64,000 nt of DNA from Rhododendron vialii (taxonomy: Eukaryota; Streptophyta; Magnoliopsida; Ericales; Ericaceae), in the NCBI RefSeq assembly GCF_030253575.1, contig NC_080562.1:41951852-42015851 (forward strand). Reading direction: 5' to 3'. Positions 25,881 to 38,034 of this stretch are shown one piece after another. Position 1 is the stretch's first letter; every line of letters begins with the position of its first letter. The notes under the pieces are model-generated. The model was not told the origin of the DNA, searched no databases, and saw nothing but the letters and a program-made list of their open reading frames with translations. The translations under genes and the position numbers were made by a program.

Positions 25881-26040
25881 CGTAGCCGAAAATGGAGCCC
25901 ATGAAAGCGCTACCGGCGGAGTCGCGGGCACAAGTGAGGAGGCAAACGACAGGGGGACTCGGTGGATTAGGGTTAGGGTTTGAACTTTGTTCGAGTTCGT
26001 TTTCAGGGTCGGAGCCTGGAGAATCCGTCATCGTCGACAT
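23074..26040 (-). CDS. TIM22-type mitochondrial inner membrane translocase subunit (Tim17/22/23 family)
   Basis: Five minus-strand exons (26040-25881, 24137-24073, 23921-23849, 23760-23707, 23291-23074) join in frame to 189 residues. After a Pro/Asn/Ser-rich acidic N-terminus come the hydrophobic helices of the family: [50 protein letters not shown] and the helix around [24 protein letters not shown] before the third helix and the small-residue GxxxG-like spacing are typical of plant TIM22. It would form the carrier translocase that inserts polytopic proteins into the mitochondrial inner membrane. Exon 1 ends at an unusual donor (ACG|GTCATC) followed at once by a CT then TA microsatellite. 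Two Met codons (positions 1 and 4) could start translation. Intron 1 holds a 46-bp tandem duplication. Confidence 0.93.
24201..24285. repeat. 46-bp tandem duplication in TIM22 intron 1
   Basis: The text GCCAAGGAAGCCTTAAGCAT starts at 24201 and again at 24247, and the copies are identical for about 39 bases. The lack of divergence suggests a recent event. Confidence 0.9.
25824..25876. repeat. (TA)n(GA)n microsatellite at the TIM22 exon 1 donor
   Basis: About 12 TA units run into about 14 GA units that stop four bases from the exon 1 boundary at 25881. On the gene strand the intron begins GTCATC followed by the CT then TA tract. Confidence 0.95.
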
Positions 26041-27347
26041 TGTCTCCTCCGTTAATAGTAGCCCTAAACCGTATACTCTCTCCCTCTCTCTTCACCTGTT
26101 CATGCTTTCTAACCCGTGTCACTGTTGTTATCCGCACACCAAACACGTCGTCGTTTTTCTTCCGCCCTCGTCATTCAACACGTGTTAGGTTGGACGGATT
26201 ATAAGCTGCTGAGTGACCACTAATTAATAGAGTATTTAATTAACGCATTTTTATAATCTGTGTTCAACTTTAGTAAAAAAAATTAGCATTCAATAAACTA
26301 AAGAGTTGTTTGCTTTCTTTTGTCCAAGTGCTGTTGTCTGGTACTCTCTCTTTTTGCTACTACAAAATTTTGTTTTATTTTTTTTTGAAATTTAACATTC
26401 GTTTTAACCGGTTCGAAAACGTCAAAAACTCAATCAATCAATTCGGTTTTGAGATTGTGTGGATTGATCGATTATAGATAGTAAAATTTTTAACCTGCGA
26501 AAAGAGACATGTGCCACGAATTATAGTTCTTAGATTAGAATAGCAAACCTCGTGATTTAGTTGTGGAAGAGTTCTGAAACATTTATCAGAACTATCCCTT
26601 TGATTTGAAATTTGCAGGACTCTTTTATTACTACTTTACTAGTGTTATTAAGACCCTATTGTATCATTAGTTTATATTCCGTTCAAAAAGATAACTCATT
26701 GTTACTAAGACCCTATTGTATCATTAGGGTTTAGGGTTTAGCTTTGACAAAAACATTTCTTTCATTCTTTCTCAATATATACTTGCACTTCAAATTCTAA
26801 ACTGAAAACGCGGTGTTTATGTCCAAGATAGTAATAAAAAAAATTGTCACTTGGCAGAATTTCTGGTTACGCCAATGGGAATGAAGCATGAAAAATTCCT
26901 CGTTCCGCTACGACGAGCCAGGCATGGAAATACTCATTAGTCTAACTGTTTCGAGATTCGAAACATGAAACCTTGTAATGAAAAGAAGTCTGAGGAACTT
27001 GAATGGGCAGTACAATCACAACACTGCACATGAAGTTCAAGAGCTGTGAGGTAGGAATGAAAACCAAGATTCAAGAAATACTCATTAGAGATAACCACTG
27101 CAATACGTCTTTATTATCACAACAAATGGATGAAGAAAGAAAGCACTTCTCCAACAAACCACAAAAAGAAAAAAAGAAGAGCTTTCTATCAAATGATCCA
27201 CATCAAATAAAGCATATGAAGAAGAAAAAAACAGGAGTAAATAGAGAAGGCCAAGAGTGTGGTTGGGTCGACCCAAGTAGGGTCTAACGCAAGCCGCAAC
27301 TATTCAAACAATGGTAGCCACTAAAATCCGGAACATTTGCCATCACC
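26041..27347. other. Spacer between TIM22 and the kinesin gene
   Basis: It separates two minus-strand genes and should hold the TIM22 promoter and the kinesin 3' end. No gene is supported. A telomere-like AGGGTTTAGGGTTTAG (telo-box on the minus strand, AAACCCTAA) lies near 26727. A short phrase, AAGACCCTATTGTATCATTA, occurs twice close together near 26650 and 26708. Confidence 0.5.
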
Positions 27348-30300
27348 TCAGTAGTGATCTTGATATATTGCTCCGAATTCAGCTCTCCATGCCTGGTCAT
27401 CATCGTGGAGCGAGGTGGCGGTATTGTCAGAATCCTCCCTATATAAAGGCCGCAACGCAGATTCTGGCAATCGGCTCTCTGCAAGGTACTGTTTCATGGT
27501 GATCATTTCCATCTTGTGCTTCCTTTTCAGTTTTTCCACTTGCTTTCTTAGCTTGTCATTGTCTTCCTGAACCCTTGTGAAATTCTCCTGTTAGATAACA
27601 GAAATAGCAAAGTCAGTCTCTGTCATGTCAATCATCTTCAGGATAAAAACATCATACATATTAATGTTGTGTTTAGATCAGACTTATGGAGAGATTTCCA
27701 GTAAGAACTATGATCCACACACGCTTACATATAAATTTGGATCGTAGAGTTATGGTGGGATATGCATGGAGGGAAGACAAGGAAATAAATTCAACTTCCT
27801 CACTTCAGTATCTATTTAGCTTTCCCTTGCCTTTTCCATTCCCTCCTGAAAGCCCCATTCACAATTCCACAACCCACACACAAGCCCAAATTTGGACAAA
27901 AAGATTTACCTCTGCCACTGAAGCTGCTGCTTCAGCTTCTCTCAGCCTAACAAGGAGCTCTCCAGCAGCGTGAACAGCTTCGGCAGTGTCCCTAAGTTGA
28001 ACTTTGAGGCTTTTGTTTTCCTTTTTCAGAAATTCCAATTCCCGTGCCCTTTCCACTCTAAGGACTGAAAGCTCCGCTGCCAAGGACTTGGAAAAACGAG
28101 AGCCATGACCCTTAGCACCTGCTTTCGCAGCTGCCCTTTTCACCTCCGCTATCCCTTGCATAATCAGCCGGTGCTTTCCAACCAAATCATTGTACTTCTC
28201 CTGTAGTTCTGAATAGTGCTCGACCATTCTAGCATGCCCGAGGACAGATCTATGAACTACATCATCCAATTCCTCCGTGCACTTCTTTTCTAACCTCAGC
28301 TCCATCTCCACCTTTTCTGCACGTCGGCGGTTGGACTCAAGATCGATTCTCAACTCGTCAGTCAAAGAAATCCATTCACTTTCCATTTCCATCCACCTTT
28401 GTCTTTCTTTCTCAAGTTCCTCCTCACTGTTGCAACCTTGAGCGAATGTACCACTTTTCCTGATGGATTGTGACAACAAAGAAGAGGCACCACTCTTCCT
28501 CAGTTGAATTGATTGCAACAACAACGAAGAGGATCTCACTCTCTCAGAAGACATTTTAGGAGACCCATCTGTAAATGACTGCAACTGGCTCCTTAAGGTT
28601 TGAATTTCATTGAGAAGTGCTTCCTTCTCACTAATATCAAAAGATGTGTTCTTGTACTTGCTGTCTGTGACTTCTTTTATTTCACATTTTTCATTTATGA
28701 TCTCTCTCTCAGAATTCTCACTATCATCCCATTTCAAAAGCTGAAAAAACCACCAGAAACAAGCACGACAACAGAATCAGAACGACAGAATTTTTTTGAA
28801 GATGCTTGCAAAAAATAAGTACAAAAACACTAACCTTCCTTTCACCCTCAGGTACATGAGAATTTTCATGTTTGACTTCGTCAATTCGCACTATCGTGTT
28901 CTCCAAGTCTTCACAATCAAGTGTAGTACTATCGTTGGGGATAATATCCTGTTGATTGTGATGTTTGTATTGCTCTACCTGCAAAAGTTAAAGATTATTA
29001 TTCATGAGGCGAAATCCTTGTTGAAATCGTTACTCTCATTGTAGAGGTTTGTATATTGTACCAGAAGATTTAGCTGCTCAATTTTGGCTGCTTGTTCCAT
29101 GCAAATGTTTTTCAGCTCCTTTTCTCTCCTGATGGCTTCTGTCAAATCTTTTCCAACATCCTAACAATGGAGAAATAAAACAGGTGAACAAAAAAGAGAG
29201 AAGCACAGCTTTTGAGCCCTAAGTAACTTGAATCTAGACGTACTTGCACAGTTGATCCATTTTTGTTCCCACATGACGCACATAAAAAGGAAGCATTGGC
29301 TTTGTCAACCGTTTGAGATGACTGCAAAGCTAAGTGCTCGAAAGAGAATGCAACATCAGGTGTACTAGATGCTGAATTCCGCTGGTGATAGTCAATAATC
29401 TCTAAGCCTCTATGAAGGCTAGCGGCCAGGGATTCTGTGGGTCCCGGAAATATCTTGCTTGACCGCAAAGAGGATCGTATGTGATCGCTAGGTCTGAGTG
29501 ACTGTCGTAATGCATCTGAATCAAACTTGGAACTATCTGAAACAATGTTCTGACTCTCCAGATGAACCGATGCAAAAGTTACGCTTTTCCTATTGCTGTT
29601 GATTTTCGGAGACTCAGATAACATTGGTTCCTGGAGTCCTATGCTTTTCCTATTACTCTTGAAGGAAGTATCAATGGTCCTTGCATTGCTATCAACAGAT
29701 GCAATGCTATCAATCTCAATTTCCTCTGGACAACTTCCATATTGTTCACTTGTCAGGTCTGTGTCGGAACCTTCTTCGACACAAGAAAACTGAATGCTGT
29801 TACTGTTTTCATACGAGTCTTTTAAAATGTCTTCATCAGAGCTGTGCAAATTGTCTATCTGAAGACGTAGTTCTCTCACATCATCCTCATTGACATTTAC
29901 TTCCTCCTTGAGGTCATCATCTATGCGGGGTAAAATCAACGAGCGATTAAGGCTCAATCTCAACTGATTCACGCTTTCACGTACACTTCGACCTTTAGAA
30001 TTCCGGATGTTGATTCCAACTGAATTAGATACATTTGACTTGGCTCTTATAAGTTCTTCCTGCAATCACCGAGATGCACTAGTCAACATCTTATAGCAGT
30101 TTAGTCATCAAATTTGAAATTCCTTATCCAGACACAAATGCACTAGTCAACATCTTATAGCAGTTTAGTCATCAAATTTGAAATTCCTTATCCAGACACA
30201 AAAAGTTTAAGTACCTTCAGTTGACGAATTTGGTCACTCAGGTCATTGACATCATCCTCTGATATCTCATTTATAACTGGCTCATTATGTACGGATTTTA

Positions 30301-33300
30301 CTCGCTGCCCAAATCTGAGTGTGCTTAATGTCTCACAGCTACTCCTACATTCAAGAAATGAACAAATATGACATTGATTTCAATATAAAATCCGACCGAT
30401 ATGAAACAGAAAGAAAGAATGCAGCAGATTCAGGCTAATCTCGATAGGCTGATAATTGACGATTTCCGCATCATGTCATATCAGACGGGACAGCTTCCAA
30501 ATGAAAGCAACCCCTAAAACGGCCCAAGGAGCGGTTCTGAAACCGCCAGCAACACTATCTACTAGCATGAACACTAAATGTAACCCTGTATTAGAGAAGT
30601 TCATGTGTTAAAACTCGAGGCAGCATACTGGATAGGGTTTAATTACTTGCTATCTGGAGAGATGGCACATATAACTGCAAGTTTGACATTTCCGCCAAGT
30701 GATTCCTTCAACAAATGTGTTAAACTCGAGCTTCTGTAAGAAACCTCCTGAGGTTTTCCTGACTGAGTACCTTCAGCTAGGATATTCACCAAGTGCCTGC
30801 ACCCATCAAATAGAACCATAACTTCTATCAGGATGATGTCGTCGACTTGGTTCTTGATTTAAAAGAAAGTGAAGAATGGAAGAGGATGACTGAATGACCC
30901 ATCCATCTAGTTTCAAGTTTCAAGCATTAAGTATCAAGAAGAACCACCCAGTGGGATAAGTATAGTAATTTCTTAAGAGATGTCATTGCACATTACCCCA
31001 AATGTGATAGAGACTTTTTCACATTTTTCTCCTCCCTTGCACACTGCCTATCATCGTCAAGTTTATTTCTCTCCAGCCCCGCAAGATCTACAAGACTGAT
31101 TCTGCTTGTCTTTGAACTACCAAAACATTTTGCTGATGTTCCCTGCAGCAAGCATTTTTCAAAAATAAGGAAATGAAATAAAATACTGACAGAGACAAAC
31201 TTTAGAGCCATAGTAAATTAATGGTCCGAGAAAAAATACATAGGCAACCACTATCAACATGTTGAAGATAGATGATTTACAAAACTGATTCCCAGAACTA
31301 ATAAACTCCAATGTCATGCTCTACCTTGCACCATGAATCAATGACGCATGAAAACACAATATGGGATCTTGAACTTTTTGCATTTATGCTTGTTGCTCCT
31401 AACTTCCTGCTTGAAAGCCCCTGCAAGCAAAGAAAGAAAATCCATGAAGAATACAACAAACAGAAACATGTGCCACTATATACAATAAACAAGAAGAATG
31501 TAATTTGAATGCTTTATTACTGCTTACCTTAATTAAAACTTGGGTTATATCCTCATAACTAGTAACGTACTCCTCCGTCAAATTCTCCACATAAAATCCA
31601 TGTTTAGCATCATCCTTTATCTGCAACAACTTTCAGGCCACCATTAAGCACGCATCAGAGTAATCCAATACAAGAGCGGGAGAGAACGTAAGAAGTACCC
31701 ACCTCTAGATTTCTTTGGGTGGGATCAAGTAAGTCCCCAATTTGGTCATTGTATATCTGCGGGAAAAGAGATAATAAGATATGATGCACCTCACAACATA
31801 AATCTTGATTGCATGTCTGAGACAACAAAAATGATAGGCATAATAGACTTACAAGTAAAGCAAAGTTCTAGTATTGAAAAGGCAGTTTCAAGAAACCACA
31901 AACCTCGAGAAATGAACAGCGGCACTGGTAATTGATCTGTTTACCTTCTGAGTTATCTTGTTCCTACATGAAATTTAAAAGCTGATAATCAGAGTCAAAT
32001 ATTCCTCATACCATTTTGTTTTACCAAACAAGTATGGAGAACCTACTCGCTGAATCTCAGAGAACAGCATTTGGAAGATGCGTGGAACAATGCCTTGGTC
32101 ACTGTTGGTTGCCTGAGCCTCAACCATCGCACTTTGCGGACCCCACATCGTGTAAGTTTTGCCACTTCCAGTCTAAATATAACTCATCAAAGTTAGTACC
32201 ACACAGCAAGCATACAATCACTTGAATCAATGGCTATAGCCTTGACTAGGAATACCTGTCCATATGCCAAGATGGATGTATTGTAACCCGCTAAAGCATT
32301 TTTAACTAATGGAACTCCAACTAGCTGAAACACATCCTCCTGGTAGAAATGAAACAATCAGATCATAACTTTCTTCTATGTTGAAGTACTTTTAAGCAAA
32401 TAAAGAAAGTTAAACCCAGTTTGGATATATGTGCAACTAAAATGAAGGGATTTGACAATAGGGTCTTGTTATTGTGAGCCCACTGGGTGAACAATAAACT
32501 CAACAAAATGACAAAAAAACACAAACTCCAACACACATTTTATACTTTTCTATACACTTTTATACATTTTCACATATTTCAATATACTTTTTCAACCATA
32601 AGTCCTTGACAAAAGCTCACCGGGCTCCTTTTAGCATATTCGAAATAAACCAAAGATAGTAGCTAAAATTTAAATTGTGGTACTACTGGAGTTTAACATT
32701 GAGTTTTCAGCTTTTTATGTTGGATTTTGAAATTCCTAATAGGAGATTTGAAATCCCTCGTGATAAGGAATCAGGATTGCAAATGTACAAGGATCCCAAT
32801 AAATTACCTATCAAGAAACATACACCTTGTATTCTTTTGTTATTTGTTTTTGTTTTTCACTTTCTTCTTGTTTTTTTTTCTTAATAATAAACTTCAATTG
32901 ATCGGTGAAAATATTATAGGAAATAAAAAAGCTACAGACATAGAAGAAAGTGCACAAATCCAAACTTGTCACCACATATGTGTGTGGACCCTACACATGT
33001 AGATGTGTCCGTATATGTACACTTAATATGTACACTTATGTCTGTGTTTGTAGCATTGCTCAACTAGGAAAATTGCAACTAAAGTTCAAAACATAACATT
33101 GCAAGCAAATAAACACAGAGCCAAGTTGAAACCTGATTTGATTTCGAGTCGAGAACTGAATCAAAGGCAAACTTTCTATCTCCAACGGTTACAGAATTGT
33201 CAGAGACCTTCGTAACCAACCGATCCCCTTCTCTTTCGTGACCGTTAGCTGGTCTAATCCTTACTACAACCTAATCAACCAAAAACCAATACAATACATT

Positions 33301-33660
33301 AAATTCGAAATAATTTCAAGCAACTAGGGTTTCAAAAAAGGTAGTACTAATTTCCAGCAAAAACCTTACCTTGACAGGTGGATCTGACGGAGGTAATATA
33401 ACTTCTGTATGAGCAACAGATCTGGTGGTTTCTAGTTGTGAAATTTGTGGTTTTGATAGGGGTATTTTGGCGATTGAAGGGGAGACTGGACCGTTTTCGA
33501 ACTGTACGTTTGGATCGATTGGGGGGATGTTTTCGCCGCAGTCCATAGGGTTCAATTTCGAGCGAGATGAGTTCATCTTGCGATTAGTGGAGAGAGATTT
33601 GGGGAGGAGGTTTCGGATGGACGAGGTTGAGATGGTTCCCAAGAATCGATTCTCTGACAT
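27348..33660 (-). CDS. Kinesin-12 class motor protein (KIN-12 type)
   Basis: Sixteen exons join in frame to 1165 residues: 33660-33370, 33270-33133, 32339-32256, 32172-32047, 31963-31904, 31756-31703, 31620-31528, 31420-31325, 31142-30997, 30796-30647, 30344-30215, 30059-29244, 29160-29062, 28978-28835, 28740-27910, 27587-27348. The motor domain (about 95-450) begins VVVRIRP, with P-loop [13 protein letters not shown], switch I NAKSSRSH and switch II DLAGLER, where most kinesins have Ser for Leu. A long Ser-rich then coiled-coil tail follows, ending in the KIN-12 signature [16 protein letters not shown] and [17 protein letters not shown]-12 motors act at the phragmoplast in plant cytokinesis. 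It resembles Arabidopsis KIN-12F most in my memory; exact orthology is unsure. The first in-frame ATG is used; upstream open text lacks ATG. Confidence 0.93.
30074..30201. repeat. Perfect 64-bp tandem duplication in kinesin intron 11
   Basis: Two adjacent copies (30074-30137 and 30138-30201), each starting ATGCACTAGTCAACATC, appear identical throughout. Together they make up most of the 155-base intron between exons 11 and 12. Confidence 0.95.
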
Positions 33661-33679
33661 ATTTGGGGTCAATTGTACT

Positions 33680-33682
<3 letters not shown>

Positions 33683-33727
<45 letters not shown>

Positions 33728-33760
33728 GTCTACAATGGAGACAAGAGAGTGCTTGTGCGT

Positions 33761-33815
<55 letters not shown>

Positions 33816-33848
33816 GTCTACAATGGAGACAAGAGAGTGCTTGTGCGT

Positions 33849-33887
<39 letters not shown>
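33683..33887. repeat. 88-bp minisatellite with (GA)n blocks in the kinesin leader
   Basis: Three GA blocks (33683-33724, 33764-33812, 33852-33887) alternate with two copies of a spacer that starts GTGTCTACAATGGAGACAAG, giving an 88-bp period. On the kinesin strand it is a CT-rich stretch 22 bases before the ATG, so it lies in the 5' untranslated region or core promoter. Confidence 0.93.
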
Positions 33888-33890
<3 letters not shown>

Positions 33891-34487
33891 AAATGTGGGG
33901 GAAGAGGGAGGAAGAGCGTTTTCGCTGGAAGATGACCGTTGCAAGATTCATTTTTTGAACTCCGTCGGGATTTGAAAGTTCAAATCAAATGACGCAAATA
34001 GCCTCATTGACTTCCCTTTTCCTAATAAGGTGGAGCCTAATACTAAATTTTTTTTTTCAGAAGAGGTGGAGCCAATTCAGCCAAAGATCGATTCGAGCTC
34101 CCTTTTGTCTTTATTCTTACTCCCTCGGGTTAATATGAATCTTGTTTGATAATTATATCTCAATTAGTTCAATCAAATAAAGTTTTCAAAATCGCATAAA
34201 ATATTATACGGAGTAAATTACTTCAAAATATAAGTAATTGAAAAGTGATATAAACTCCTAAAAAAAACTAGTAACAAATTGGGACCGATTAAGTTTTCAT
34301 TTTTTTTATATTGAATCCAATTCATAAAAAAGATGAATAAAAATCTATAATCCACACACTTACACAAAAACTTGACACATGTTAGTATGTGTTGCATCAG
34401 AAGAGTTGAAAAAAGTATTGATGGTTACATCTTATATGGTGTCACTAGCAATCAAAATTCTCCCAATTGAATATAATGGCATGCTTA

Positions 34488-34791
34488 AAGCATCTCCAGC
34501 TTTTACCCATATTTTTCCTTAAATTTGAGTCAAATTTTGGATAAAAACCCATTTTGGGTAGACACATCTCCAATCATCAAACCCAAATTTTACACATCTC
34601 CCTCTTTCTCTCTCTCTCTAACTAACCGTTGGAGAAATGGGTCAAGGCAAAAGTTGTCTTAGATTTGGGCAAAAAAATGGGTAAAATCCAAAATGGGGAA
34701 GAGTTTGGATCAAAAATTGGAGAGAGATTTTTGTGATTTTTGCCCCATATTTAAATTTGAGTCTTAAAATGGGTCAAGGCTGGAGATGCTC
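34488..34791. mobile_element. Tourist-like MITE (PIF/Harbinger type)
   Basis: The element starts AAGCATCTCCAGC and ends GCTGGAGATGCTC, so the terminal inverted repeat has one mismatch in 13. TTA lies on both sides (34485-34487 and 34792-34794), the 3-bp duplication of PIF/Harbinger elements. The 304-bp interior has GGGTAAAA and AAAATGGGT words in inverted arrangement and no coding capacity. Confidence 0.75.
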
Positions 34792-35143
34792 TTAGAGCAA
34801 CTCCAAGTGAATACTTCAAATCTGGCGTAGCACATGAAAATGTGACAATTGACAGTAATATATGTAACCCCACCCATCTACCCTTTCCAAAGCCAAACCC
34901 ATGTGGATTTGAAGCCAATGTCACTCATGCCAAATTTGAAGCCAAGATCACCTCATGTCAAACTTGTTTTTGTTCAACAATTTGACCACTATTTATAAGA
35001 AATACTGTTTTAGATTTTTTAAAAATACGCATTAAATTTGACATTATACTTGATTTAAGCAGTTGTTGATATGGCTAGATAAGAGTAAGCGGATAAGGGT
35101 GGATGATATAAGAAATTATTTGGTTGCCCTCATTAAATAATTA

Positions 35144-35510
35144 CATTGAGAATACAAAAAATGTTTGATGAACAATTTGATTTTTCTCCCTACCCAAATT
35201 AGCTTATCCTAAAGTGGGGGTAGAATTAGCTGAGGCCCCTCCAAGGGAATAAGCTCTCCCCCATCCCTCTCCCACTACCAAACACTATCTTTCTTCTCCC
35301 ACTCCTTCCTTTATCCTCCTCCCTCTCCTACATTGAGAATACAAAAAAGGTTTGATGAACAATTTGATCTTTCTCCCCATCCGAATTAGCTTATCCTAAA
35401 GTGGGAGTAGGATTAGCTAAGGCCCCTCCAAAGGAATACGATCTCCCCCATCCCTCTCCCCCTACTAGACACCATCTTTCTTCTCCCACTCCTTCACTTA
35501 TCCTCCAACA
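35144..35510. repeat. 187-bp tandem duplication
   Basis: Text starting CATTGAGAATACAAAAAA at 35144 restarts at 35331 and runs, with about 10 percent differences, to about 35510. The unit is CT-rich (CTCCCCCATCCCTCTCCC). It codes for nothing recognisable. Confidence 0.85.
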
Positions 35511-37149
35511 AACCAGGCCGTTGCTGGGTTGGATTGGGAATATAAAACCAAAAGCCTACGGTAAGGACTGTTTTGTCCTTTTTGAAGGAGAGGTAAGGTG
35601 TGGTTGGTCTTTGCACAAAGGGTTGAAATTAATAGCCGTTGCGGCCGTAAAAGTCGGATCAGATACCCTCCTTTCCTCCAAAAGGCCGGCCCAATGGAAA
35701 ACCGGGATGTTGGAGCCCAAAAAGGCCCAGTAAGTTCAATGTTATGCCCCAACGGTGTATGGCAACCACCCATGACCCAACCCATACCACATATTAGTTC
35801 CCTAATTTATTTATTTTTTGTTGATCTTCACGAATTTGTTCCCTATGACACAGAAAATTATTCAGTGCCCCGGGCCTTGCCACATAGTGCGCCAAGCATT
35901 TCCCTCACCACACATTTATGCGGGGCTTAAGACTGATATCGCATATGATACAACTTTTGAAATGCATAAAAAAATGTTTGTGCATACCCTAAGAGCAGCT
36001 CCATGTGCATACCCTAATGGCATTAATGTAAATAAGAGAAAGGAACAATGCTCATTTGGGGTGGAGAGAGAGAGATGTGTTCGAATAACCACACCAGCTC
36101 ATCTCTTTAATAAGATAGGACTCTTTTTTTCTAACAACTACAGAACAAAAGCTCTGGTAACTCCAACGAAAAAACCTCAGGAATAGTTGGCTAGCTTAGC
36201 AACTCCTACAACGGTCGGCTAGTTCCGGCTAGGTCCCATCACTATCTCTCTCTCTCTCTAAAAGAGTTGTTGGAAAAATGGGTTTGGGTTTAGGTTGTCC
36301 CTCATTTGGGTATGCAAAAGGCTAAAATTGAAAATGGATACACATTTCGATAAAGTATTGGAGATGAGTTTTTGATGTTTTCACCCAAATTTTGGTTCTA
36401 AAAATGGGCAAGGATTGGAAATGACCTTGGTACGGGGAGGCGGGGAGCTGCATACATGTGAAACCGCAGGGGACTTGAGAGCAAATGTCAATAAAGTGGA
36501 GGCAAAATGTTCTGGTTGGTGGAAATGTTAACCTTGTAGGTTCACTCTCATCTATCTTCGTCACCATGAAAAGAAAAGAAAACAAAAGAAAATGAAAGAG
36601 GAAAGAAAAAAGGGGTAAACAGGAGTTAAAGTTTCAAACTTGATGGCCTAGTGTTACCTTAAACAAAGTGAAAAAAGAAAGGAGGAATGGACTATTTGTG
36701 ACAAACTCCACTAGGCCATGTTTTAAAAAGTCCAACTTGGTTGATGGATCTGTAATTAGGGTATGTTTGGGTGTCACTTTTTTTACTAAAATTCTATACT
36801 GTAAAATATGACTTTTTCAATGCAATTAAGTAACATTTATATATAGTAGTATAATTGTTTAAACCATTCGTTTTTAGTAATGTATGTTGACAGAATGAAC
36901 TCTAAAACTATCGATTAGAACATTCGAAATTCAGAAATGAATAATGCATAATGTGAACATCACATCCTCAATTTTTTAAGATATGGTGAGTTGGGCTTAA
37001 CTATTTTTTGTTGAAGACATGGTGTTATTGATGTTTATCGGTCTTTTGTTTAATTTTTTGTTAATTTATTTAGATTAATATTTCGTCTTTACGGAAAAAA
37101 TGGGAGAAGTACAAACATATGGAGTGAGCCTCAGACTTAGTTTTCCAAA

Positions 37150-37290
37150 GGGAAAATGACGGCCAAGGACGTGTTTGATAATTAATACCTTCCAAGGACA
37201 TTTTCAGTATTAACAAATGTTCTCAAATGTTCTCAGCATGTCCTTGACGGGTATTAATTATCAAAACACATCCTGGGCCGTCATTTTCCC
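37150..37290. mobile_element. Mutator-type MITE with 9-bp target duplication
   Basis: The element runs from GGGAAAATGACGGCC to its exact inverted copy GGCCGTCATTTTCCC. Perfect 9-bp direct repeats TTTTCCAAA flank it at 37141-37149 and 37291-37299. At 141 bp it is a close relative of the element at 7140-7270 and better preserved, so it is probably younger. It is non-coding. Confidence 0.9.
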
Positions 37291-38034
37291 TTTTCCAAAA
37301 GTGCTAAAGGGACTTATTTTTCTTTGTATTTTGTGAAGGGAAATAAGCCCTTGTCAATCTTTGTAGCACTTTTGAAAAACTAAAGCTAGGGTAAGTTCAC
37401 GCTAACTTCTTTTTTTTTTTGGGTCTTGGATTGATGTCGAAATACCAATTGTTTTTGCTAAAAATATCAATTAGACAACAAAGTTAATTAAGGAAAATGA
37501 GTTGTCAGTGAGTATTTTTTATATAAAAAATACCGAAAATGCCGAAACTAGGCCTTACCTTGAAAAAAATAAGTTGGCCTTTTTTATTCGGAAACTAGGC
37601 CTTAATATGTACTTCTTCTTCTTTTGGTGAAAAGCCTAATATATACTACTCCCGCAAAGCAGCATGTCGTGGATCTCCAAGCTATCGGATTTCATCTTGA
37701 CAATTAACGATCGAGAGTTGTTCATTGCTGAGATAAGATCCGAGTCGTCGAATGCGCGATCTGACGGCTCAGAGATGCGTAGCACGGTGCTGGGCACACC
37801 ACTGCACGTCACCATTCTCACTTCGAAAAAAAAGCATATACAGTACTAAACTCTAAAAAACATAACCCCTCACATACACGTGAATCCTGCATGTTAAATA
37901 CGTGTGAGACCTACGTGTAAACGAGAGATTGTATTTGTGTGGTTTGTGCACAAGTCACTCTACACTGTAGATACCATGATGGGCTTCACTACTGACAAGC
38001 TTCAACCCATCAATAGATTTCCCTATGCTGCAAA

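Larger units (their letters stand above)
33888..37149. other. Repeat-rich spacer upstream of the kinesin gene
   Basis: No gene is supported. It holds the Tourist-like MITE at 34488-34791, the 187-bp duplication at 35144-35510, and between about 35990 and 36430 a degenerate sequence with phrases like that MITE (TTGGAAAAATGGGT, GGAGATGAGTTTTTG). A part-Stowaway word (ACTCCCTCGGGTTAATA) lies near 34119. Confidence 0.5.

Noticed and set aside
26720-26745. Interstitial telomere repeat
   Set aside because: Only two units of TTTAGGG; better read as a promoter telo-box or chance.
33425-33958. Long plus-strand frame encoding Arg-Glu runs
   Set aside because: It is the translation of the GA microsatellite opposite kinesin exon 1; the kinesin is certain on the other strand.
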